NCBI GenBank assembly: GCA_045592865.1
Contig: JAZNVP010000120.1
Span: forward strand, 1-15,191
Direction of reading: 5' to 3'
DNA: 15,191 bases
From: RGIG9114 sp045592865
GTDB taxonomy: Bacteria; Bacillota; Clostridia; Oscillospirales; JAGBHD01
A model generated the notes under the pieces. It saw nothing but the letters and a program-made list of their open reading frames with translations. It did not search any database and was not told the DNA's origin. Below are positions 1 through 6,646 of the stretch, piece by piece. Position 1 is the first letter of the stretch; each line of letters starts with the position of its first letter. Made by a program: the position numbers and the translations under genes.

Positions 1-66
1 ACTGCGCTAATGCCCCGTAATTAGATTTTAGCACCATATTATCGGTCCGTCAATACCCGCTTAAAT

Positions 67-96
67 TTAACATTTAGTCAAAAACGACCATATATT
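67..96 (+). promoter_or_regulatory. possible promoter of the small membrane protein gene
   Basis: TTAACA (67-72) and TATATT (91-96) are separated by 18 bases, each one mismatch from the sigma-A consensus. A start about 7 bases after the -10 box would fall at or inside the Shine-Dalgarno site (101-109), leaving almost no leader. That spacing is a reason for doubt: the real promoter may lie further left. Nothing else can be recognised in bases 1-66. Confidence 0.25.
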
Positions 97-114
97 AAAT
101 AAGGAGGTGAAAAA

Positions 115-525
115 ATGTCTATTCTATGTTGTGAAAACAAAATCCCCTGCTTTATCGGTTCAATAATTGCAAGTGTTATTGTTGGCGTTGCTTCTGCTTT
201 TCTTCAGTTTGCCGGTATTATAACCGTAGCCCCCGTTTTTTCTTGGGTAGCTCTCGGCTTCTCCGCCACTTTCTTGGCAATATATCTTGTTATTTCCGGT
301 ATTAGCAGTAAAGCATATAATTGCAGAAACAGTTGCGCAAACATTTCTCTTGTTATAGCAGGAATTCTTGGAAGTATAGTTTCTTCCCTGCTCCTACTCG
401 CTTTTGCTCCAGTTGCCACGAGCGTTTTAGGCGCAATTCTTGTTGGCCTTCTCCTTTTATTCCTATCATTACTGATTACAGGAACGTCTTGCATAATTAA
501 ATGCGGCTATGACTGTGAAAACTAA
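115..525 (+). CDS. small Cys-containing polytopic membrane protein, function unknown
   Basis: A 136-residue protein that I do not recognise as a named family. The start is well fixed: ATG follows a full-strength Shine-Dalgarno site (AAGGAGGTG, 101-109) at a spacing of 5. It has four hydrophobic stretches, at about residues 12-36, 38-62, 75-97 and 100-126, so it should be an integral membrane protein with very short loops. Cysteines cluster at the ends and in the central loop: C5, C6 and C12 at the N-terminus, two in the segment between helices 2 and 3, and three near the C-terminus. This suggests disulphides or metal binding, but no motif proves it. It is monocistronic and is followed directly by a strong terminator. 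Codon use looks like that of a normal host gene. It is clearly coding; its function is unknown. Confidence 0.85.
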   Translation: MSILCCENKIPCFIGSIIASVIVGVASAFLQFAGIITVAPVFSWVALGFSATFLAIYLVISGISSKAYNCRNSCANISLVIAGILGSIVSSLLLLAFAPVATSVLGAILVGLLLLFLSLLITGTSCIIKCGYDCEN

Positions 526-3500
526 TTAACAAAAAGTGGGCGAATTTTCGCCCACTTTTTTAGCACTCAGCATTAACTGTTGACCTAAAACAAGCTCGTA
601 GGCAGATAACATCTTTCCGCTATTGACCGCGCTCATCCACTCTTCGAGAGCACCCTGAGGATCGCTTTCTATTCGGTTCTCAGCTCTTGCAACAAGAGAT
701 TTATTAGATATTCTCTCGAAGGTCCTCGCGCCCTCTAAGATATCCTTTGCGATACCTTCCGAAACCTCTTCGGGAGCGTGTCCGCTTTCGAGAAAAGTCC
801 TGTCGAAGCGGTGAACGTAGCGTTCTCCCACCTTTTCGGGAAGAGTAACGTCTACCTTCGGGTTTTCTCCTTTAGGAAGAGCCGCCGTCAGCTTACTGTA
901 TTCCTTCACAGCCTCATCAGCCGTTATCTCTCCTGCTTCAACCCTTTTAAAAAGAGCCTTACGCTGTGCTTCGAGGCGATCCTCGGTCGGTAACGAATAC
1001 TGCGGACCTTTTTCGGACATAGAAAAAGCAGACTCTTCTAAGTCTGCTTGTGAAATATTATTGTTGACATTTTCAGAATTTTTGGATATACTATCATTAG
1101 AAGGTGAATCACCAAGGGCCTGAGAGCCCACTACGGCAATAATTTTTGCTGAAGGTGATACACTTTCTTTTATTTTGCCTACGTTGTAAACAGTGGCAAC
1201 AGTGCCATTATGTCCTATAGACAAAGTGACCATATAGTATTGACCGTCAAAGTCCTCAAAATATGCAGTTCTGTATGTAAAGCCGTCCTCTGCAAAAGGA
1301 TGGTTTTTTACATCCTTAGTCATTCCGTTCTTTTGAGGCACCGATATTTCTGCGAGTTCATCGATATGAGCTTCTGCTCGGAGTTTTACAGCAAACTCAT
1401 TTTCTCTCATAGGAACCTTTTTACCGGAAACTGTTTTATAATCATCCCTTGCCTTGTTCGCAGTTTCAGCCTTTGTTATGGTTAATACATCTCCCTCTAT
1501 TGTGTGAATATCAATAGAGGCTTTTTTATTTAGGAGAGCATTAAAGAAATTGGTTATTTCCTTTCTTTGTTCGCTTTTAGTTTCACCGTTTATTATCCTT
1601 CTGCTTGCTCTAACATAAGTATTTCCATTGTCAAGGACGACTATATCATACTGCTTTCCTTTATCCGACTTCTCGTCTATATTCGCAGTTTCTTTGAGTC
1701 TTAAGACCTTCTGCTGAAGCTTGATAAGATCCTTTTCTACCTCGGTTCCCTTAAGACGAGCTATAACAGACTTGAACCAATCCGCAATTCTTTCAAGAAA
1801 GTTGCGGTTTTCTTTTTGCAATTCCGAAAGAAACCTCGCCGTAATATCTCCTTCGTTGCTTCCGAAGAGGGCATCTCCCATAAAATCGGCAACTATCTCG
1901 AAGTTAGCTCCGTCAATCTCGCTTCCGTTTCCGTTCTTTATGAGGGTATCGGTGAGCCCTGCATTTCTATACCTCGTTCTGACATCATTTCTGTAGCCTT
2001 CGAGGGACTTTCCTTTTGTTTCCAGCCATTCTTTGAACTTCGCGCTATCCTCGAAAAGATATTTCTGAAACTTACCGTAAAGGCGGCTGTTTTCAAAATG
2101 ATGCATAAGCTCGTGCTTGAATATAAACTTTAAAGGGCTCTTGCAGTTATTCGGGTTAAGGTGGATAACTCCGTTCTCATAGTATCCGTTTCCTTCGCCC
2201 TCATAATCGAACTCTACTCCTACGCCGAGTTTTTTGCCTATAAATTTTAGTTTCTGTTGCTCCTCGGTCGTTATCTTTCTGCCACCCGAAACGACCCTCT
2301 GCATAGCCGACAGTGCTGTTTCCTTCGGGTTTTTAATATCGGGCTCCGAGAAAGCGGAAGAATCGGCAGATTCTTCGGTGACTCCAACGCCTTCCTTTAA
2401 AACTCCGTTTTCCGCTACTGTTATTATTTGCTCGGGATAAAGAGCGATTACTGATAAACTACCCTGGTTCTCGCTCTCGTTATAATAGATAACTCCATCA
2501 TAGCCTTTTTGTTTTAGAAGTTCTCTTGTCGCAACTGCCGCAGGGTTATCGTATGAGGGATCATAGAAACCTTGCAGCGACTCTATTTTATTATATTCCG
2601 CTTCCGTTATTTCGTCGTTTTTTCTGAGTTGATAAACAATAGCATAAGCACACCAACTCTCCGCATCAAAATCAATAGAAAGAGGGGATGTAATATTAAG
2701 ATAGACCTCTTTATATACGCCACTTTCAAGCTGAGGATTTTCCTCTTTCAACTGCAGATATCTGTCTCTCGCAGCATCAAGGGTTCCGAAATGGAAACCG
2801 AACTCACCCTTAGAAAAAGCATCAAAGACCTCTTTTGTCCAATGATAAAGAGAAAGAATCCTTCCGTTCTCATCCTTAAAAATCGTGTCTTTAAGTTTTT
2901 TAATTAGCTCTGCACTCAGTGTTCTCCCTGCGGTATCGGTTGATTTTAATTCTGTTCCTGATATTTTTCCACGAACACTTTCATTAAATCGTGCGCTCTC
3001 TTGTTGCGCAGAGTTCTCCTCCGATCGAGAGAGCCATCCGCTATCTCCTGCTCTAAGTGATTTGCGAAATGTTCCTTGTGATAGCTGTACATTTCCCACA
3101 AACGAAGACAGTTTTTCGGAATTTGCACTTTGTTGCCGTAAGCCGTTTCCACCTCCACGAGAGGCTGAAACCGTTCTTCCTTCCAATAGCTCGGTGTTGC
3201 TATTTTCATTTGCCTCATCTCCTATGTTATCATTATACCTTTGCTCATCCTCGCTGTCAATGGCACTCTCAAATGGAATAACCGTTTCGGCGAGGCTTAT
3301 AAGCGCTCTGCCGCCATATTCTCCGCTTGTAAATTTGTTATAGATATCTACTGCGGCTTCTCCGTAGGAAGAAAAGTCGACGGCTTTTACATCGGGTTTT
3401 GATACCGAATCAACCGCAGAAGCTATCATTTCTCCCGCTATTTTTGCCGCTTTATTTTCTTCTATTCCTGATGAGACGAGTTTTGACGTTAGTTCGGTCT

Positions 3501-3636
3501 GGGCATTAGAACTGAGCTTTTCCATAAGCATATTAGCAGAGAGTCCCACCGATACGGGTTTGGAGTTTTCGGTAAGAGCGTTTATAGAACTTTTCAGATC
3601 AGTTGAAACGTCGCTCTCATTAGCGATGGTTTTCAA
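526..3636 (-). CDS. fragment of a phage/ICE polyvalent protein (ART-like + zincin-like + LPD-like domains), probably truncated at both ends
   Basis: A 1036-residue frame that starts only at TTG. The same frame is open upstream to the stop at 3703-3705, with no Shine-Dalgarno site and no better start. Domains in order: a helical N-terminal part (about 1-125); a Ser/Gly/Arg-rich linker (about 130-235); an ADP-ribosyltransferase-like domain of the polyvalent-protein type (about 250-405: YHWT at 264-267, HFGT at 282-285, GYDGVIYY near 378-385); a zincin-like protease domain with HELMH at 508-512 and a possible third ligand E580; a domain seen in many clostridial phage and conjugative-element polyvalent proteins (about 663-835; an LPD or BECR-type name is possible but unverified); and a helical tail (about 940-1020). 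Complete relatives are much longer. The last 11 or so residues are encoded by the terminator hairpin at 531-560, so the C-terminus looks like a junction. No other phage genes are present. It is most likely a relic or moron. Effector or conflict activity is inferred. Confidence 0.7.
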   Translation of the reverse strand: MKTIANESDVSTDLKSSINALTENSKPVSVGLSANMLMEKLSSNAQTELTSKLVSSGIEENKAAKIAGEMIASAVDSVSKPDVKAVDFSSYGEAAVDIYNKFTSGEYGGRALISLAETVIPFESAIDSEDEQRYNDNIGDEANENSNTELLEGRTVSASRGGGNGLRQQSANSEKLSSFVGNVQLSQGTFRKSLRAGDSGWLSRSEENSAQQESARFNESVRGKISGTELKSTDTAGRTLSAELIKKLKDTIFKDENGRILSLYHWTKEVFDAFSKGEFGFHFGTLDAARDRYLQLKEENPQLESGVYKEVYLNITSPLSIDFDAESWCAYAIVYQLRKNDEITEAEYNKIESLQGFYDPSYDNPAAVATRELLKQKGYDGVIYYNESENQGSLSVIALYPEQIITVAENGVLKEGVGVTEESADSSAFSEPDIKNPKETALSAMQRVVSGGRKITTEEQQKLKFIGKKLGVGVEFDYEGEGNGYYENGVIHLNPNNCKSPLKFIFKHELMHHFENSRLYGKFQKYLFEDSAKFKEWLETKGKSLEGYRNDVRTRYRNAGLTDTLIKNGNGSEIDGANFEIVADFMGDALFGSNEGDITARFLSELQKENRNFLERIADWFKSVIARLKGTEVEKDLIKLQQKVLRLKETANIDEKSDKGKQYDIVVLDNGNTYVRASRRIINGETKSEQRKEITNFFNALLNKKASIDIHTIEGDVLTITKAETANKARDDYKTVSGKKVPMRENEFAVKLRAEAHIDELAEISVPQKNGMTKDVKNHPFAEDGFTYRTAYFEDFDGQYYMVTLSIGHNGTVATVYNVGKIKESVSPSAKIIAVVGSQALGDSPSNDSISKNSENVNNNISQADLEESAFSMSEKGPQYSLPTEDRLEAQRKALFKRVEAGEITADEAVKEYSKLTAALPKGENPKVDVTLPEKVGERYVHRFDRTFLESGHAPEEVSEGIAKDILEGARTFERISNKSLVARAENRIESDPQGALEEWMSAVNSGKMLSAYELVLGQQLMLSAKKVGENSPTFC
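531..560. terminator. bidirectional intrinsic terminator
   Basis: A perfect 14-bp inverted repeat (531-544 with 547-560) with a GTGGGCG core, an A run on the left and a T run on the right, so it can work in both directions. It lies just after the stop of the small membrane protein. On the minus strand it lies inside the last codons of the polyvalent-protein frame. Confidence 0.9.
2946..3209 (-). CDS. possible nested gene inside the polyvalent-protein frame, unknown product
   Basis: This ORF of about 87 codons lies in a different frame of the same strand as the polyvalent-protein fragment. I chose the ATG at 3207-3209 because AGGAG (3219-3223) sits 9 bases before it; an ATG at 3216-3218, in the same frame, directly abuts AGGAG. 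An exact consensus promoter lies just upstream (3232-3260). The predicted product is about 10 kDa, basic, mostly helical, with a balanced composition including two Trp, several Tyr, His and Met, and a C-terminal stretch rich in Arg and Lys. The overlapping main frame here is a Ser/Gly/Arg-rich linker of low complexity, so the nested frame looks more protein-like than the frame around it. I recognise no family. It could still be a chance shadow ORF. Confidence 0.3.
   Translation of the reverse strand: MKIATPSYWKEERFQPLVEVETAYGNKVQIPKNCLRLWEMYSYHKEHFANHLEQEIADGSLDRRRTLRNKRAHDLMKVFVEKYQEQN
3232..3260 (-). promoter_or_regulatory. exact-consensus sigma-A promoter inside the polyvalent frame
   Basis: Read on the minus strand, TTGACA (3255-3260) and TATAAT (3232-3237) are separated by exactly 17 bases, matching the consensus at all 12 positions. 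Transcription would start near 3225, a few bases before AGGAG (3219-3223) and the nested ORF. It lies wholly within the coding part of the larger frame. Confidence 0.5.
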
Positions 3637-3715
3637 CCGAGGAAGAGCGTTATAGGTCGAAAGAACCGTCTTTCCCGTTGTTTTAGCATTGAGAAATCCA
3701 AATTATCATAAATAT

Positions 3716-3743
3716 TTGCTTTTTTCTAAAACTGTGTTATAAT
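3716..3743 (+). promoter_or_regulatory. extended -10 promoter of the surface-protein operon
   Basis: TATAAT (3738-3743) is preceded by TG at 3735-3736, giving an extended -10 element (TGTTATAAT). A poor -35 (TTGCTT, 3716-3721) sits 16 bases upstream; an extended -10 often compensates for this. Transcription would start near 3750, giving a leader of about 80 bases before the ATG at 3832. Confidence 0.6.
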
Positions 3744-3757
3744 AACTTTAATCAGCG

Positions 3758-3798
3758 GCGGTGCTTAGCGCTCAAAAGCTACCGCTTTTTGTTTTGTT
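3758..3798 (+). terminator. terminator-like hairpin in the leader (possible attenuator)
   Basis: GCGGTGCTT (3758-3766) pairs with AAGCTACCGC (3776-3785) with one bulged T and a 9-base loop, followed by a long T-rich tract (3786-3798 and beyond). It lies between the predicted transcription start (about 3750) and the coding start at 3832. There is no A run on the left, so it points to the plus strand only. It could limit expression of the operon or end a very short transcript. No competing antiterminator fold is obvious. Confidence 0.45.
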
Positions 3799-3831
3799 TT
3801 GTAATTACTTTTTTGAAAGGATACAAATACT

Positions 3832-5379
3832 ATGAAAAAATTACTGTCAATACTTTTATCGGCTTTAATAATTACATCTTCTTTTATGGTTTTCTCATTA
3901 ACCTCTTTTGCCGATTCGAACCTTTGCGGGACCTTCGACAAAGAAATAAGCGGTTATATGGACCGTCTATACTCGAAATTTAGCGGCGTTCCTTCAGATT
4001 GGCCGGATGATTTTATCGCTTACAGAACTTTTTTAAACGTTCCAGATTCTGATATGACGATAGAGTATTTAGAATTCGGAGATGAATATAAGGTTTCTAC
4101 CGATATTTTTGAAACGATGGCAGGTAAACTTTTCGGGACAACAAATGTTAGCGAAAAACTAAAATCAGCAATTAAATTTAATTTGCATTCATTCTCTTAT
4201 AACGAAGCCGATAATACATACACAATAACGGTAGGCAACGGCGGCGGTTTTGATACCAGCAATTTCTTTTACGTTGTTGGATATAGTTCCGACAGCGGCA
4301 AATACTCTGTTTATCTTAATAGAATGAACGGAAACGCTTCAAGCAAAGAAGCACTAAAATCTTATTTGACCGAAAACAGCATCACATTTGACGAAACTAA
4401 ATATCTCGTTACACAAGACGGTGTTCACACCCACAAATCAAACGTTTACGCTAAAGTTGAGGTATCATATTCGGGTGACTTAATTAAATTCTTATCAGTC
4501 AGCCCTGTTTCAAGCGCTCCCGAAGGACTAATAACCTGGCCCGAAAAACAACCGGAAGAACCGTCTTCTTCTGAAGATACAAGTAGCGAAGCTCCCGAAA
4601 GCTCCTCCAAAGAGGAGACAAGCAGTGAAGAAAACTCTTCTTCTGATAATTCCAGTTCGGAACCCGAAAACAGTTCTTCGGATGTGTCAAGTTCAGAACC
4701 CGAAAACAATTCTTCAGAAAACCTATCTTCTGCACCTGTTTCAAGACCTAACAACACATCCTCGAATTCAATTCCGAGCGGTTCTATCCCATCTCTCACT
4801 CCTTCAGGATTAGGCTCAATACTTGCTATAACCGATACTGCTATAATTGAAGCAGAAGATGGTGTTTTCCCTGAAGACGTTAATGTTAACGTTAGCGAAC
4901 TTTCAAGCGGCGCACTCTATGATACCGCAAAAAACTCACTTGCATCAGTAGCTTCAAAATTCTTAGTGTATGATATAACTGCAACCTCAAGCGATGAATC
5001 GGTTCAGCCTAACGGCGTTGTTAAGGCGACCTTTGTTATTCCAGATGGATTTGACGGCAAAAGGCTTTCTATTGTTTACATTGCAGATGACGGAGAGGTT
5101 ACTGTTCTTCCCTGCACTGTTGACACAAACTCATCAACCATTTCTGCAGAACTTCCTCATTTCAGTTTATATGCAATTATCGAGACAATCGGAACAACAA
5201 CTGCAGAGCCTGAAGGCAATAACATACTATCTGTCATTTGGATAATCCCCGCTACGCTTCTGTTCATACTACTGGTAGCAACAGCAATTTGGTATTTCTT
5301 ATACTTTAAGAAGAAAACTAAGGTATATGAAGCACCAAAATCAGAGGTTGTAAATAAAGATGAAGAAAAAAATATCTAA
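3832..5379 (+). CDS. secreted, membrane-anchored surface protein with Ser/Glu-rich stalk
   Basis: A 515-residue protein. The start follows GAAAGGA (3815-3821). A signal peptide spans residues 1-27 with likely cleavage after SFA. Residues 28-240 form an ectodomain that I do not recognise. Residues 241-325 are a stalk made almost entirely of Ser, Glu, Asn, Asp and Pro, typical of a spacer through the cell wall. A second beta-rich domain (about 330-455) resembles modules found in other clostridial surface proteins. A transmembrane helix (about 466-489) is followed by Lys-rich residues and a cytoplasmic tail of about 25 residues. There is no LPXTG motif, so anchoring is by the membrane helix and not by sortase. 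The next gene overlaps its last 20 bases, which suggests coupled expression. Surface location is well supported; ligand and role are unknown. Confidence 0.85.
   Translation: MKKLLSILLSALIITSSFMVFSLTSFADSNLCGTFDKEISGYMDRLYSKFSGVPSDWPDDFIAYRTFLNVPDSDMTIEYLEFGDEYKVSTDIFETMAGKLFGTTNVSEKLKSAIKFNLHSFSYNEADNTYTITVGNGGGFDTSNFFYVVGYSSDSGKYSVYLNRMNGNASSKEALKSYLTENSITFDETKYLVTQDGVHTHKSNVYAKVEVSYSGDLIKFLSVSPVSSAPEGLITWPEKQPEEPSSSEDTSSEAPESSSKEETSSEENSSSDNSSSEPENSSSDVSSSEPENNSSENLSSAPVSRPNNTSSNSIPSGSIPSLTPSGLGSILAITDTAIIEAEDGVFPEDVNVNVSELSSGALYDTAKNSLASVASKFLVYDITATSSDESVQPNGVVKATFVIPDGFDGKRLSIVYIADDGEVTVLPCTVDTNSSTISAELPHFSLYAIIETIGTTTAEPEGNNILSVIWIIPATLLFILLVATAIWYFLYFKKKTKVYEAPKSEVVNKDEEKNI
4651..4716 (+). 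repeat. two degenerate 30-bp direct repeats in the Ser/Glu stalk
   Basis: The segment at 4651-4680 recurs at 4687-4716 with about four mismatches, on a 36-base (12-residue) period. It encodes the unit SSSEPENxSS twice. This points to growth of the stalk by in-frame duplication, and the length may vary between strains. Confidence 0.6.
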
Positions 5380-6151
5380 GATATCAGTTCTGCATTTTAC
5401 TAAGCTTATAACAAGATCCCTGCTATTTGCCGCAACACTTATAAGTTATATATTGACCTTTCAAAACAGTTCGGCCGAAACACTCAGTAAATATAAAAGT
5501 ATTTATTTTATTTTAATTTTTATCTGGATTATCTATTTTATAGAAATTCTCCTAAGGTTTTTCCCTTCTAAGATTGAAAGTCCCGGATGCCAAAAGCAGT
5601 TTAAAACAAACTTCGTTCCAACAGGTGAAACAACCCCCGTTCTTCAATCATGGAAACGAACCTTTTTGGTCGCTTTAGTTTGGATAGTTCTGAACGGCAT
5701 TATCGGCGCTCTGTATTACACAAAGATAATAGACGCAGGTATTCTTATTCTTATAAGCCTGTTCTACAGTGTTTGCGATATGATCTGCATACTGTTCTTC
5801 TGTCCGTTTCAAACCTTAATGATGAAAAACAGATGTTGCACAGACTGCAGAATATATAACTGGGACTTTGCAATGATGGTAACACCGCTCATATTTATCC
5901 CAAGCCCTTACACGTTATCTTTAGTTATTCTTTCTGTTGTTTTACTTATCAGATGGGAAATAACCTATAAACTGCATCCCGAGCGGTTTTCAGAAAAAAC
6001 AAATTGCTCTATCAGTTGCAAAAACTGCAACGAAAAGCTTTGCCATCATAAAAAACAGCTCCAAATATTTTGGAAGCATAACAGTGAACGCATTAAATTT
6101 AAGGGAAACCAAATAATTGATATTACCAAAGAAAAATTTAATATAAAATAA
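5360..6151 (+). CDS. conserved Cys-rich polytopic membrane protein, function unknown
   Basis: A 263-residue protein beginning inside the end of the upstream surface-protein gene (20-base overlap, different frame). The Shine-Dalgarno site is weak (AGAGG, 5343-5347, 12 bases away), so translation probably depends on coupling. Five hydrophobic segments lie at about residues 15-33, 47-67, 100-120, 124-147 and 172-200. Two cysteine clusters stand out: CCTDC at 159-163, followed by the NWD motif at 167-169, and a C-terminal cluster with C216, C220, C223 and C228 followed by HH (229-230). Both look able to bind metal or form redox pairs. The composition resembles conserved Firmicutes membrane proteins of unknown function. 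It may assist the surface protein encoded just before it, but that rests only on the overlap. Confidence 0.8.
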   Translation: MKKKISKISVLHFTKLITRSLLFAATLISYILTFQNSSAETLSKYKSIYFILIFIWIIYFIEILLRFFPSKIESPGCQKQFKTNFVPTGETTPVLQSWKRTFLVALVWIVLNGIIGALYYTKIIDAGILILISLFYSVCDMICILFFCPFQTLMMKNRCCTDCRIYNWDFAMMVTPLIFIPSPYTLSLVILSVVLLIRWEITYKLHPERFSEKTNCSISCKNCNEKLCHHKKQLQIFWKHNSERIKFKGNQIIDITKEKFNIK

Positions 6152-6181
6152 AAAATTCGCTTCTTATTGAAGCGAATTTTT
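6151..6181. terminator. bidirectional terminator between convergent operons
   Basis: A perfect 13-bp stem (6151-6163 with 6169-6181) with a 5-base loop and a TTCGCTTC/GAAGCGAA core, flanked by A and T runs on opposite sides. It ends the surface-protein operon on the plus strand and the mltG operon on the minus strand, whose last stop codon lies at 6194-6196. Confidence 0.92.
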
Positions 6182-6193
6182 TATTTTATGTAT

Positions 6194-6646
6194 TTATTTA
6201 ACGGGGATTTTAACTACGATCTTATTTACTTTTGTTGGTTCGTCAATTGAGAGTCCGGGCGCATGAGCATCGAGCGGGAAAAATACAGCGAAGACGTCTC
6301 CCTCTAAAACCAAGGTTTCACCGCTATCTTTCTTGGGAAGATAAAACTCGGCGTCGGGAGTATATTCGGTTTCTAACTCGAGGTTCTCCGCAACGTCAAC
6401 AAGAATTTTCTCTTTGCCGCTCATAACTATCTGAATATCAATGTAATCTCTATGATTCTCAAGTCTCGGGGTTTCGGGATTTTTTGTTTCGTATTCCTGA
6501 ACAAAAGCGTAAACACCGTTTTCTCCCTCATATCTTCCAACAGGAAGCTTTTCATTATAAAGTTTTTTTGCAAGTTCAAACGCAGACTTAAAATCAGGAT
6601 GAACTGCATTGTAATTATCAGATCTTTTTAAACTGTCTAAAATCAT
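6194..6646 (-). CDS. YhcH/YjgK/YiaL (DUF386) family cupin-like sugar enzyme
   Basis: A 150-residue cytoplasmic protein of the YhcH/YjgK/YiaL family, which includes the sialic-acid anomerase NanQ (YhcH) and EbgC. The family hallmarks are present: E63-x-H65, then D70 in the HRDYIDIQ stretch, and H127 in the FFPLDAHAP stretch. These are the residues expected to bind the metal in the beta-barrel core. Length matches the family. The ATG overlaps the stop of the PAP2 gene in an ATGA arrangement, with AGAGGA just upstream, so the two are translationally coupled. It is the last gene of the mltG operon. No nan genes are visible nearby, so activity on N-acetylneuraminate cannot be claimed; another sugar, perhaps a wall-derived amino sugar, is possible. 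Confidence 0.88.
   Translation of the reverse strand: MILDSLKRSDNYNAVHPDFKSAFELAKKLYNEKLPVGRYEGENGVYAFVQEYETKNPETPRLENHRDYIDIQIVMSGKEKILVDVAENLELETEYTPDAEFYLPKKDSGETLVLEGDVFAVFFPLDAHAPGLSIDEPTKVNKIVVKIPVK

Noticed and set aside
2885..3343. 152-codon plus-strand ORF antisense to the polyvalent frame
   Set aside because: Low-complexity Ser/Leu/Pro-rich translation typical of an antisense shadow; no ribosome site.
526..3702. Active prophage or integrative element
   Set aside because: No integrase, terminase, capsid, tail, relaxase or attachment repeat is visible in the window; only one truncated gene is present.
4446..4799. 117-codon minus-strand ORF rich in Glu, Ser and Leu
   Set aside because: It is the mirror of the Ser/Glu stalk repeat in the surface protein; open only because of the repetitive codons.
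5218..5379. Sortase (LPXTG-type) anchor on the surface protein
   Set aside because: There is no LPXTG-like motif before the C-terminal helix, and the tail after it is too long for a sorting signal.
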